DNA of 64,000 nt from Spirosoma validum. GTDB taxonomy: Bacteria > Bacteroidota > Bacteroidia > Cytophagales > Spirosomataceae. Position 1 is the stretch's first letter. Each line of letters starts with the position of its first letter. The translations under genes were made by a program, and so were the position numbers. The notes beneath the pieces are model-generated. The model had not been told where the DNA came from, did no database searches, and saw nothing but the letters and a program-made list of their open reading frames with translations. Location: NCBI RefSeq assembly GCF_014699035.1, contig NZ_JACXAA010000008.1, positions 186,001 to 250,000 on the forward strand, given 5' to 3'. Positions 34,502 through 42,919 of the stretch are shown here, piece by piece.

Positions 34502-35194
34502 ATGGCACAAACAAGTGGTATCATTAAAGACCAGGATTTTTTAAACTGGACAAACGCCTGGAGTGAAAGTGAATTCAGCAAGTCAGGTTTTGCTCACCTG
34601 TTCGCACAAAAACAGGAGGGCGTCCAGTTCAGTGACGAAAGTATGTTTGATATCGTATCAACTATAGGATTGGATACGATTCAGGTACGCTTTGGTCTCA
34701 ATTCTGATGATAAAGAGAATCAGTTTCAGGTTTTCATGTATGGAATAGATGGCCTGGGCACAAGAGTTACACCGTACTATGGTTCCAGTCCCATAGTGTC
34801 CTCTGGAGAACTTGGCGATACCCCTCATGAAGTACCTGATGTGGTAGCTCAACAATGGATGGACCTCTGGAAGAAGGCGCTTCAGGAAGACTCTGTTAAT
34901 GCCTCAAGTTTCAAGACAAATTACGGTTACCTGAGGGGCTATGGTTACGCCATGAGATCCGTAGTCGATACGCTTTTTCCTGGGCCAGATGTTAAAGCCA
35001 ATATAATCAATGTTTTCTTTGGATTACATCAATATCTAGGGCGAGCAGCTGATCCTGAAAATCCTACATTTACATTTGGCTTGATTCTTCATAGTCAAAT
35101 CGTTAAGCCCGGCGATAATCAAAAGGTGCTTGGGAATGACAACGACGAGAGCGTTTACTATGACTTAAGTACTCCTTGTCCACCTACGTGTTAG
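34502..35194 (+). CDS. unrecognised 230-residue protein heading a two-component operon
   Basis: No signal peptide despite the MAQTSG start. Mixed alpha/beta with FDIVSTIGLDTIQVRFGLN, QVFMYGIDGLGTRVTPYYG, QQWMDLWKKALQEDSV and a C-terminal CPPTC. I recognise no family. It ends 26 bp before the polytopic membrane protein gene, so it is probably the first gene of an operon with a membrane protein, histidine kinase and response regulator. A role as the sensed or regulated product is possible but is only inferred from position. The terminal CxxxC could bind metal or form a disulphide. Confidence 0.65.
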   Translation: MAQTSGIIKDQDFLNWTNAWSESEFSKSGFAHLFAQKQEGVQFSDESMFDIVSTIGLDTIQVRFGLNSDDKENQFQVFMYGIDGLGTRVTPYYGSSPIVSSGELGDTPHEVPDVVAQQWMDLWKKALQEDSVNASSFKTNYGYLRGYGYAMRSVVDTLFPGPDVKANIINVFFGLHQYLGRAADPENPTFTFGLILHSQIVKPGDNQKVLGNDNDESVYYDLSTPCPPTC

Positions 35195-35220
35195 CGTTTA
35201 CTCTCTGTTGACAGACAACA

Positions 35221-35871
35221 ATGGTGTATACGCTTGAGCAGATTATTGTTTTTCTGGCTTCACTACCGGCTGTACTTGCGGCAACGTTTGTTGGAGCAGT
35301 ACGGTTCAGGTACGTTACGCCTGCACTTCGTACGCTCTGCCTCTTAATTTCCTTTGCATTTCTCACCGAAATTGTATCGCGAGCCATGTGGTTGACTAAA
35401 ACGTCCAATCTATTTCTGTGGCCAGTTTATACATCGGTTGAATTTGGCTTACTTATATGGATGTACAGCCTGAATTTAGGAAGCGCTGTACTGGTGCAGT
35501 TTCGGATTTGGCTAATCGTTGCTTTTGTCAGTACTGTGGTCGGTCTGGAGTTTTTCAGTCCGACCCATTTGCTGATTAGCAATGCGGCAAGGCTAATTGA
35601 GAGTGTAGGTGTTATCATACTCACATTGGTTTTTTTTTACAGAACCTTTCAAGAGTTGATCGTACGGCGTCTCGAGCGGGAACCTATGTTTTGGGTATCG
35701 AGCGGGTTACTATTGTTTTTCTCTGGTAATCTCTTCGTTTTCATTTTTGCCAATTTCGTTCTCAATTATTCCCAGAAACTGAATTATCAACTATGGATCG
35801 TTCATGCCGTGCTTAACGCATTTTTATATAGTGCCTATACCTACGCGTTATGGATAAGCCCGAAGAAGTAG
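35221..35871 (+). CDS. polytopic membrane protein, candidate sensor partner of the histidine kinase
   Basis: 216 residues with about six or seven hydrophobic helices: IIVFLASLPAVLAATFVGAV, RTLCLLISFAFLTEIV, FLWPVYTSVEFGLLIWMY, IWLIVAFVSTVVGLEFF, VGVIILTLVFFYRTF, GLLLFFSGNLFVFIFANFV and VHAVLNAFLYSAYTYALWI. No enzymatic motif seen. Its last 22 bp overlap the start of the histidine kinase gene, which itself has just one membrane helix and no sensing domain. The tight overlap suggests that the two form one receptor split over two polypeptides. Integral inner-membrane protein. Confidence 0.8.
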   Translation: MVYTLEQIIVFLASLPAVLAATFVGAVRFRYVTPALRTLCLLISFAFLTEIVSRAMWLTKTSNLFLWPVYTSVEFGLLIWMYSLNLGSAVLVQFRIWLIVAFVSTVVGLEFFSPTHLLISNAARLIESVGVIILTLVFFYRTFQELIVRRLEREPMFWVSSGLLLFFSGNLFVFIFANFVLNYSQKLNYQLWIVHAVLNAFLYSAYTYALWISPKK

Positions 35872-36659
35872 AGTTTGCCAAGTTGCTATTCGGAGGAATC
35901 GCGGCTATGATTCTGCTGGCTCTGGCGATTGTTCTGTTTGCGATTATCTACCAGCGCAAACTGTATGCGCAGCAAGCTCAACTTCATCAGCTCGAACTGA
36001 GCCGTCAGAAGGAGATAACCGAGTCGGTGGTTCGCTCGCAGGAGCGGGAGCGCGAACGTATTGCCCGCGATTTGCACGACGAAGTAGGAGCCTCGTTATC
36101 GACCGCTAAATTGTTTGTTAACCAGATTCAGCACGAAACGGCCGTCGACGATATAAAAGAACTGGCGCAACAAGCGGGGGGTATTCTGGGCGATATGGTG
36201 CAGGATGTTCGGCAGATTGCCCAGAACTTATCGCCTGTAATTCTGGATAATGTAGGCTTATCGGACGCCGTTAAACTGATCATGAACCGGCTACAATTAT
36301 CCGGATTGCAAGTCAGCAGTCAAATTGAACCGGTCGATAAAGAACTGGATAAAGAAAAACAGTTAGCCTTGTATCGCATTGTTCAGGAAGTTGTCGGGAA
36401 CATTGTAAAACATGCCGGGGCAACCCATGTCGCTTTGACTCTTGCCTGTCAGGACAATACGATCCGGCTGCAAATTGACGACGACGGACGCGGGTTTCTG
36501 TATCCCCAACCCGATTTGTCAGCCAGATCCGGTATGGGCATGGGTAGTATACGGGCGCGGGCTGGCTTATTGAATGCACAACTTCATATTACGTCGGCGG
36601 TAGGAAAAGGGACCCGGATAGAACTGAACATCCCGGTGCTGCCGCCATCTGTTTCGTAA
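35850..36659 (+). CDS. NarL-type (HisKA_3) sensor histidine kinase without own sensor domain
   Basis: 269 residues. One transmembrane helix at about 13-34 (FGGIAAMILLALAIVLFAII), a short coiled coil (about 38-70), then HisKA_3 dimerisation with the phospho-histidine H76 in RERIARDLHDEVGASLS. The ATPase domain carries the N-box (LYRIVQEVVGNIVKHAGA), G1 (DDDGRGF) and G2 (GMGMGSIRARAG). It autophosphorylates and passes phosphate to the NarL-type regulator 24 bp downstream. Lacking any periplasmic or PAS domain, it probably receives its signal from the overlapping membrane protein gene. Confidence 0.94.
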   Translation: MDKPEEVEFAKLLFGGIAAMILLALAIVLFAIIYQRKLYAQQAQLHQLELSRQKEITESVVRSQERERERIARDLHDEVGASLSTAKLFVNQIQHETAVDDIKELAQQAGGILGDMVQDVRQIAQNLSPVILDNVGLSDAVKLIMNRLQLSGLQVSSQIEPVDKELDKEKQLALYRIVQEVVGNIVKHAGATHVALTLACQDNTIRLQIDDDGRGFLYPQPDLSARSGMGMGSIRARAGLLNAQLHITSAVGKGTRIELNIPVLPPSVS

Positions 36660-36683
36660 TCCTCATTTGTCAGACACTCAACC

Positions 36684-37358
36684 ATGAATCTAACGAAAAT
36701 TGCTATTGTCGATGATCACAAACTATTTCGTCAGGGTCTGACCCAGATTTTAAGTCGATCCAGTGATTACGAAGTCGTGCTGGAAGCTGCTTCAGGCAGA
36801 GAGCTACTGGAAAAAATCGATACCCATATGCCGGATGTGGTCTTGCTGGATCTCTATATGGATGACATGGATGGAAAAGAAGTTAGTAAGATTCTGCTGG
36901 AAAAGTATGAACAGCTAAAGATTATTATCCTGTCCATGACGTATTCACCTGAGCTGATTTTTCAGATGACGAAACTGGGAGTGCACGGTTATTTACCTAA
37001 GGATATTGATCAGACACTGCTCCGTGATGCGATCAATCAGGTAAGAACGAAAGGGTATTATATTAACGATGAAATTGCAAAGGCTCTGAGACAAGGTGTG
37101 CAGACCGGCGACAAAAAATTCACGAAAAACAAAGTCTCCCTTACGTCTATCAACGTCGATTTGACTGAGCGGGAGATGGACGTACTGAAACTGATTTGTC
37201 AGGGGTTAAATACCGGTCAGATAGCCGATAAGCTGTTCATTAGTTATCGAACCGTAGAAGGACATCGAAAAAACCTACTGGAAAAAACCGGCGCAAATAA
37301 TTCCGTGAGCTTAGCGCTTTTTGCGGTCAAACATCATTTGCTGACACCGGTCGAATAA
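36684..37358 (+). CDS. NarL/FixJ-family response regulator
   Basis: 224 residues. Receiver domain 1-120 with D10/D11, phosphoacceptor D56 in PDVVLLDLYMDDMDG, and K108-like lysine in LPKDIDQ. The LuxR-type helix-turn-helix spans about 155-215 (LTEREMDVLKLICQGLNTGQ, ISYRTVEGHRKNLLEKTGAN). Binds DNA as a dimer once phosphorylated by the kinase at 35850. Last gene of the apparent operon from 34502. The linker (121-154) is longer and more basic than usual (KKFTKNKVS). Confidence 0.95.
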   Translation: MNLTKIAIVDDHKLFRQGLTQILSRSSDYEVVLEAASGRELLEKIDTHMPDVVLLDLYMDDMDGKEVSKILLEKYEQLKIIILSMTYSPELIFQMTKLGVHGYLPKDIDQTLLRDAINQVRTKGYYINDEIAKALRQGVQTGDKKFTKNKVSLTSINVDLTEREMDVLKLICQGLNTGQIADKLFISYRTVEGHRKNLLEKTGANNSVSLALFAVKHHLLTPVE

Positions 37359-37692
37359 GGATCAAAGATTTACCTCATTCAGTACTGAACCAACCCCTTA
37401 CAATCGGTACAATTCGTTCCGCATTTCATACACTTTATGCTTTGTATTCTACTGTTGGGCCAAAATCATGTTTTTGAATCGTAGCTGACATGACAATTTT
37501 GTTACGTCAACTCACAAAAACAAAGCCCTTAACGACATCATTCAGGGTTTTGATTCGCTCAAATAGAAATCAAGAAACAGACATAAATAGGTTTAAGAAG
37601 TAAGGGTTAGGTTACAGAGCCTGGATACGTATCCGGGCTATTGTTTTTTTTACACTCCATACTAACCACGAAGCCGCAGCTACTCTTTATAA
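37359..37692. other. 334-bp gap between convergent genes, nothing supported
   Basis: Between the response regulator stop and the lipoprotein stop. AT-rich in parts; no reading frame, strong hairpin or promoter recognised. Confidence 0.5.
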
Positions 37693-38055
37693 CTAGTGCC
37701 TCACTGAAATTTCGGTAAGCTCGAACGGCAGGGGCGAAACGTTTGCCGTTTCGAGGAAGGGAGACGTAAGGAAATAGCCACTTACATAAACAGATAAGCT
37801 ATCTTTTTGGAATGATTGAGGTAGGTTACAGGGACCCAGAGGAACAGGATTGTATCCGGTGGCAGGAAGTAGCTGATAATTTCCTGGTTGATTGCCAACC
37901 GTCAAAATAATGGCTGGAATAGCCTTATGTAATCCGTTTCGACGTCGCATATCGGGATCGGAATACGTACAGGGCGTGACGACTACGCTTACCCGGTCGT
38001 TATGGCAACTGAGTAGTGTGATCAACAGAAAAAATAAAGGTAAAGCAGGTCTCAT
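37693..38055 (-). CDS. small hypothetical lipoprotein
   Basis: 120 residues. Signal MRPALPLFFLLITLLSC with lipobox LLSC, so exported and lipid-anchored. The mature region has several prolines and cysteines (TPCTYSDPDMRRRNGLH, LGPCNLPQSFQKDSL) and ends FELTEISVRH, probably a small beta domain. No family recognised. Next gene in the same direction (CAP protein) starts about 110 bp upstream, so they may share a transcript. Confidence 0.7.
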   Translation of the reverse strand: MRPALPLFFLLITLLSCHNDRVSVVVTPCTYSDPDMRRRNGLHKAIPAIILTVGNQPGNYQLLPATGYNPVPLGPCNLPQSFQKDSLSVYVSGYFLTSPFLETANVSPLPFELTEISVRH

Positions 38056-38167
38056 CTCGCATGTTTAGGATAGGACTCCACTTCGTTCCTATTCGTTGTA
38101 ATAGAGTCAGCCTCAGCCGCGAACTTACAACTTACTGACTTCGATAGGGGTATGAATCGAAACCTAC

Positions 38168-38674
38168 TTACCGGGGCGTAGCGAAATCCGTAACCCAGTA
38201 ATAATGGTATTTGCCACTGGTGGTGTAGGCAAGACCAATACCGATTTCCTTGACGGAGCCATCCATCAGGTTTTTACAATGACCGGGCGATTTTATCCAG
38301 CCATCGACCACCTCACGAGCCGTCATCTGGCCCGCGGCAATGTTTTCTTCAACCAATGACCATCGATAGCCCTCCCGGTTGATCCGGTCCCAGGAATTGG
38401 CAACGTCGCGTTTCGGCTGCGTATGGCTTAGTTTTTGGACAGAAGCCATCCAGTTGGCATGTTGTTGAGCCGCTGCCGTCAGCTTTTCGTTGTAAGCCAA
38501 CGGGGCTACCGCCGGGTATCTTTTATTGCCGCATTGGCAGGATTTTGACCGGGCCTGGTTGATATACGTAAATACATCCTGGAGTACTTTTTCGGGCGAA
38601 GTAGTCTGAGCCGCCGAGGGCAACACCACGCTGGACAGGGTAACCAGCAGCGCAAAGCAAAACGTCTTTTTCAT
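38168..38674 (-). CDS. CAP-superfamily (SCP/PR-1-like) exported protein
   Basis: 168 residues with signal peptide MKKTFCFALLVTLSSVVLPS. The CAP domain is recognised by LAYNEKLTAAAQQHANWMAS, LSHTQPKRD, EENIAAGQMTAREVVDGWIK, SPGHCKNLMDG and GKYHYYWVTDFA, including the histidines and glutamate of the CAP cavity (H in HANW, E in EENIA, H in SPGHC). Such bacterial proteins are secreted and of unclear activity; some bind lipids or proteolyse. Cysteines in SCQCGN are an uncommon insert near the N-terminus. Normal length. Confidence 0.93.
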   Translation of the reverse strand: MKKTFCFALLVTLSSVVLPSAAQTTSPEKVLQDVFTYINQARSKSCQCGNKRYPAVAPLAYNEKLTAAAQQHANWMASVQKLSHTQPKRDVANSWDRINREGYRWSLVEENIAAGQMTAREVVDGWIKSPGHCKNLMDGSVKEIGIGLAYTTSGKYHYYWVTDFATPR

Positions 38675-38842
38675 CGATAACTTTCTTGATTAACTAACGA
38701 ATGCGACCTGTCTTTATCGTATATCGCTGGACTTCCTGTTCTGACTAAAACGCACGGCTTATGACTTTTGCTTTTCAGGATGCTGCGCTCAAAACAAGGG
38801 CGAAGGGGCTGATACTTGATCAGTTTACTGGTTTGAGAAAAA

Positions 38843-38904
38843 GGTACCACGGGTTTTAACCCGTTCGGGAATTGTCCCAAAAACGGGTTAAAACCCGTGA
38901 TACC
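38843..38904. repeat. intergenic palindrome of the GGTACCACGG family
   Basis: Arms 38843-38865 and 38882-38904 pair over 23 bp with one mismatch. The outer ends match the family seen at 22011 and 53396; the middle (TTTTAA) differs. Confidence 0.8.
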
Positions 38905-39087
38905 GGTAATGAAAATTAAATTAGTGTAGTACCGGTATCAATCTGGACGCTCGTTTTTCGATCGGACTCACGGGCTGTCTGTTACCTGATGCAGCCTGTC
39001 AAATTTAATTTGATCATTTGCCACAACACTCAGGGCCAGTGCGTAAAGACGAATAAAAAAGCTGGAGAAGAAACGCTACGGGATGCT

Positions 39088-40827
39088 ATGAAAAAACAGC
39101 TACTTCTGGTTTGGTTTATTGTCATATATAGTTCACTCAGTTACGGTCAGCAGGTCGATTGCAGTAATCTTGGTTTTGAGGAAGGAACAACCCGGGGCTG
39201 GATTTTGACCAGCGGTACGGTTGCCGCCGTCAATCAGGTAGTAGCTTATCAGGCCGAGACAGTAGGGACGGTTGAAAATGGCCACTACGTTACGTCGCTG
39301 AGTGATGGGAACGATCCAAAAATCACGGGCGATAAAATTCCAATGGTGGCACCCGGCAGTACGCATTCCATTCGGATTGGCAACACAACCCGTGGTTCGC
39401 GCTTCGACCGGATCAAAACAACCTATCTCGTTACGCCCGATAATACGTTGTTTCAGTACAAGTTCGCTGTCATTCTGGAAAATCCCGCTCACCAGGATTA
39501 CCAGCAACCCGCCTTCAGTGTTCAGATTACCAACTCAACTGGCCAGACCATCTCGTGCAGTTATTACAACGTTACGTCGTCGGGCTCGATTCAGGGGTTC
39601 AAAAATCAGGGCGATATTCGCTATCGGGACTGGACGACAGGGGCCGTTGATCTGCGGAATTACGTTGGGCAGACAATTACGATTGAAGTAACCGCTCATG
39701 GCTGCACCGAAAGACGCCACTTCGGCTATGCTTATTTCGACGCGCAGTGTCTGAAGGCCGAAATCACGAAAGATATGTATTGCGCCGATGGCGATCAGCC
39801 CATGACATTACGTGCCCCCGACGGCTTTGCGGCTTATGTATGGAATACGGGCGCTACGACGCAGACCGTTCAGATTAAACCCGTTCGGGGAGCTAAGTAT
39901 TGGGTGAAAGTGAAACCGTTTTCGAGCCTGAATGAGACCTGCGAACTGCAACTCGATCATGTTGTTGATTTCGAAGCTCCCCGCGCCCCAACGGTACAAA
40001 CCGCTTCGATCTGTGAAGGTGATGCCTACGTGGTTGGCGACTCCTCATACCGTCGGGCCGGTACGTATCAGACGCGAATCAGCCGGGGTACGGGACGTTG
40101 CGACAGCCTGGTTCAAACGACGCTGACCGTTCGACCGCTCGCCCGAAGTGTACAAAGCCTCACGTTCTGCGAAGGGGAAAGCTTAACGGTTGGTGATACC
40201 GTTTTCCGAACGAGTGGCACCTATGTGCAGCGATTACACCGAAATGCACCGCTGTGCGACAGTCTCGTTGCGACGCAGGTAATACTCCGGCGATTCGACC
40301 TGGCAGTTAACCGGGACGTATTGATCAGTCCAACTGATAGTGTGCAACTCATAGCCACTGTGCAACCCGGTGGAAATTATCAGTTTCGCTGGTCGCCAGC
40401 CGAAGGATTGTCGTGCCCCACCTGCGCCGTTACGTGGGCTAAACCGTTCAATACAACCCGTTATACCGTGTCGGTAAAAAATCTGGATGAAGGATGCCAG
40501 AAAGAGGTTTCGGTTACGGTATCTGTAGGAGCCTGTACGGTGTATGCACCCGATGCGTTTTCGCCCAACAACGACGGCGTCAACGATGTTTTTTACATTA
40601 TAGGGAGCGCCTGCACGCAACGAATTGCCGAGTTGACTATCTACGACCGGTGGGGCGAAATTATTTTCCGGAAAGAAAATTTTGCGCCGTCCGACCCCGC
40701 ATCGGGCTGGAATGGTATGTATCAGGGTATTCTGGCGGGAAGTGGTACGTATGCCTATACGCTGCTGGTCGATTACATTGATGGAATGAGCAATCGTTCT
40801 AAAGGAACTGTCATGCTGGTTCGGTAA
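39088..40827 (+). CDS. T9SS type B surface protein with CHU_C gliding-motility-associated C-terminal domain
   Basis: 579 residues from ATG 39088, chosen because MKKQLLLVWFIVIYSSLSYG is a signal peptide; the frame is open upstream to 38989. An N-terminal jelly-roll-like region starts CSNLGFEEGTTRGWILTSG. Two related repeats of about 48 residues (CEGDAYVVGDSSYRRAGTYQ and CEGESLTVGDTVFRTSGTYV) lie in the middle. The last 95 residues form the CHU_C sorting domain (YAPDAFSPNNDGVNDVFYII, LTIYDRWGEIIF), which directs secretion by the type IX system and surface attachment. Likely adhesin; ligand unknown. Confidence 0.92.
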   Translation: MKKQLLLVWFIVIYSSLSYGQQVDCSNLGFEEGTTRGWILTSGTVAAVNQVVAYQAETVGTVENGHYVTSLSDGNDPKITGDKIPMVAPGSTHSIRIGNTTRGSRFDRIKTTYLVTPDNTLFQYKFAVILENPAHQDYQQPAFSVQITNSTGQTISCSYYNVTSSGSIQGFKNQGDIRYRDWTTGAVDLRNYVGQTITIEVTAHGCTERRHFGYAYFDAQCLKAEITKDMYCADGDQPMTLRAPDGFAAYVWNTGATTQTVQIKPVRGAKYWVKVKPFSSLNETCELQLDHVVDFEAPRAPTVQTASICEGDAYVVGDSSYRRAGTYQTRISRGTGRCDSLVQTTLTVRPLARSVQSLTFCEGESLTVGDTVFRTSGTYVQRLHRNAPLCDSLVATQVILRRFDLAVNRDVLISPTDSVQLIATVQPGGNYQFRWSPAEGLSCPTCAVTWAKPFNTTRYTVSVKNLDEGCQKEVSVTVSVGACTVYAPDAFSPNNDGVNDVFYIIGSACTQRIAELTIYDRWGEIIFRKENFAPSDPASGWNGMYQGILAGSGTYAYTLLVDYIDGMSNRSKGTVMLVR

Positions 40828-40865
40828 TAGCAAGAGCAAGTTGTGGTGTCGGTTACGAATAACCA

Positions 40866-40922
40866 ACCCGTGAGGTTTCTCAAAACCTTTTGTTTCGTTT
40901 GGTTTTAAGAAACTTCACGGGT
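40866..40922. repeat. intergenic palindrome (22-bp arms, two G-U type mismatches)
   Basis: Arms 40866-40887 and 40901-40922 pair around a 13-nt loop, between convergent genes. Compensatory-type mismatches suit a conserved RNA hairpin; it may terminate in both directions. Confidence 0.75.
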
Positions 40923-40982
40923 CAGCTGTAAGCCTCTGACCTCACGCTGCATCGTTTATACGTAGCTCTGGGCCGAACCTTC

Positions 40983-41897
40983 TCATACATATGTAAAAGG
41001 ATTGCCTGACGGAATGTAGGAAACCTTGATGCCGGGAATTTTAGGTTGCAGCCAGGAAACCAGCCATTCCATCCCAGCCGCTTCACTCATGATGTGTCCC
41101 AGAATGACCAGCGAGAGTTTTTGCCCTTGTCGACGGGCGTCCCGAACGTATTCCGGCGTTTCCCACTCGCTGGATTCGCCACACAAAACGACATCGGGTT
41201 TGGTACGTTCGATGGCCGCAATCTGATTCCGTCCACCCGATGCACCGACCAGCAATAATACGCGCTGGCACGATTGCGTCATATCGCCAACCACCCGTAC
41301 TTGTTTAATGCCCAATTTGTCTTTAGCATGGGTAATGATCTGACTCAGTGGAGTCGCCGGTAAGGTAATAATCGAAGGAGTTTTCTCATCAGCCTGCTTT
41401 GTCCAATCCAGCGCTTTTAAAACGCCTGCGTAGATGCCGTCGGGGCGGTGCGAATGCCAGTAATCATGAAAGCGCCAGACCGCAATACCGTGTTTGGTTA
41501 ACAGCTCGTGTTTGTGACGAAAGACTGCATCGTCTTTCAGCCAATCGGTTTCGTCGGCGTGATTGTAGAACGTTGGTTCGTGAACGATAATGAAGTTCGC
41601 TCCGGCAGCCGCGGCTTTTTCAATGACCTCTGTCGTGGCGAACATGGTCGAAACAATCCCGGTCACTTTCTGCGACGAAGTGCCTGATTTTAACGTATCG
41701 ACAGTTTTGGCGAACGGCGCGCCCGGTATGGTTTTCAGGATCAGATCCATCACCTGACCGACGGTCATGGGTTGCTGGCCTGACAAAAGCGATTCCGCAT
41801 GGGTCAGGCCAGGCGTGATCATCACCATCGACGTACCTACGGCTTTGGTCAGGGTCGTAACGAATGTTCGTCGGCTGGTGTTTTCGTGTATGTTCAT
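40983..41897 (-). CDS. Nif3-like dinuclear metal centre protein with Tat-type signal
   Basis: 304 residues. The N-terminus NTSRRTFVTTLTKAVGTSMV matches the twin-arginine pattern, followed by a hydrophobic stretch and HAESLL, so export as a folded protein is predicted. The rest matches the Nif3/YbgI fold: GIVSTMFATTEVIEKAAAAG, ANFIIVHEPTFYNHADETDW, the metal-binding HEP and VVLCGESSEWETPEYVRDA. Family members are annotated as GTP cyclohydrolase 1 type 2-like proteins with unclear activity. Cytosolic in most organisms, so a Tat-exported member is uncommon. Convergent with the T9SS gene. Confidence 0.85.
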   Translation of the reverse strand: MNIHENTSRRTFVTTLTKAVGTSMVMITPGLTHAESLLSGQQPMTVGQVMDLILKTIPGAPFAKTVDTLKSGTSSQKVTGIVSTMFATTEVIEKAAAAGANFIIVHEPTFYNHADETDWLKDDAVFRHKHELLTKHGIAVWRFHDYWHSHRPDGIYAGVLKALDWTKQADEKTPSIITLPATPLSQIITHAKDKLGIKQVRVVGDMTQSCQRVLLLVGASGGRNQIAAIERTKPDVVLCGESSEWETPEYVRDARRQGQKLSLVILGHIMSEAAGMEWLVSWLQPKIPGIKVSYIPSGNPFTYV

Positions 41898-41973
41898 GGT
41901 TTCGGATTTATGCTGATTGATACGTTGGTAAAATACTTGCGAGTTAAGTTACAGAATTACCCAGGTCAAAGCC

Positions 41974-41981
41974 TACTTTTG
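41974..41981 (+). promoter_or_regulatory. -7 box TACTTTTG before the SdiA-regulated-type lipoprotein gene
   Basis: Fits TAnnTTTG and lies 18 bases before the ATG at 42000, giving a leader of about 12 nt. No TTG occurs at the ideal -33 distance, so the match is partial. Confidence 0.45.
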
Positions 41982-41999
41982 CCACAAACCCATTCGCTT

Positions 42000-42833
42000 A
42001 TGAAGTATTTTCTGGTGGCCAGTATGCTCCTTCTGTGGGGGTGCGGTACGTCGACAAAAACGGACAGGCAGCCTGAATCCGGAACACTGGAGTCGAATTT
42101 CAAACTGCCTTATCAGCTTAGCGCTCCTACGGAGACCTACAAGTTACCGAAGGAATTGAAGGAAATATCGGGCCTGAGTTACTACAAAGATGATAAACTT
42201 CTCTGTGTGCAGGACGAAGAAGCCGTGGCGTATGTATTCGATACGAAGAAAAAAGAAGTCACTGAGAATTTTGGGTTCGGAGGTTACGGTGATTTTGAAG
42301 GGATCGAGTACGTCAATGGGGAGATTTTTGCGCTCGAAAGTAACGGCAATCTGTTTCGGTTCAAGCCAGAATCGACGCAGATTGGTCGGACTAAAACCGA
42401 TTTGCCCAAGCATACTGAAGTGGAAGGACTAGGCTATGACCCGAAAACAAAACGACTGCTGATTGCCGTTAAAAATGGAAACGAAGCCAGCGATAAAGCC
42501 GTTTATTCCTTTGATTTACGCTATAAAGTCGTTTTCAAAGACATGAGCTTAAACGACGAGCAACTCAAAGCCGCTGGTGTCGATCCGAAAACCTATAAAC
42601 CCTCTGGCATTGCCGTACATCCCCTAACGGGCGAATGGTACATACTGACGTCCGCTGGTAAACGGTTGCTTATCACCAGCCGAAAAGCTAAAATCATCTA
42701 TTCCGAACCGCTCGATCCGAACCTATTCACCCAGCCTGAAGGTATTTGCTTTGCCCCCAACGGCGATCTGTTCATCGCCAGCGAAGGCAATAAGAAAAAA
42801 GGGTATATCCTGAAGTTTCCGTACCGAAAATAA
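42000..42833 (+). CDS. SdiA-regulated-domain lipoprotein (beta-propeller)
   Basis: 277 residues from ATG 42000, chosen because MKYFLVASMLLLWGCGTSTK is a lipoprotein signal and a -7 box precedes it; the frame is open upstream to 41799 through the Nif3 gene's opposite strand. The SdiA-regulated family fold is seen as repeats around EISGLSYYKDDKLLCVQDEE, GDFEGIEYVNGEIFALESNG, EVEGLGYDPKTKRLLIAVKN, PSGIAVHPLTGEWYILTSAG and QPEGICFAPNGDLFIASEGN, forming a five- or six-bladed propeller. Known members are periplasmic or surface lipoproteins of unclear activity, some phytase-like. Divergent from the Nif3-like gene. Confidence 0.87.
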   Translation: MKYFLVASMLLLWGCGTSTKTDRQPESGTLESNFKLPYQLSAPTETYKLPKELKEISGLSYYKDDKLLCVQDEEAVAYVFDTKKKEVTENFGFGGYGDFEGIEYVNGEIFALESNGNLFRFKPESTQIGRTKTDLPKHTEVEGLGYDPKTKRLLIAVKNGNEASDKAVYSFDLRYKVVFKDMSLNDEQLKAAGVDPKTYKPSGIAVHPLTGEWYILTSAGKRLLITSRKAKIIYSEPLDPNLFTQPEGICFAPNGDLFIASEGNKKKGYILKFPYRK

Positions 42834-42919
42834 TCACTCCTCTTTTGTCTATTAACAGATCGCTTCCAGCAGGGCATTTTCTATCTCAAACAGTTTCATT
42901 GAAAATCAGTGCCAACGGA

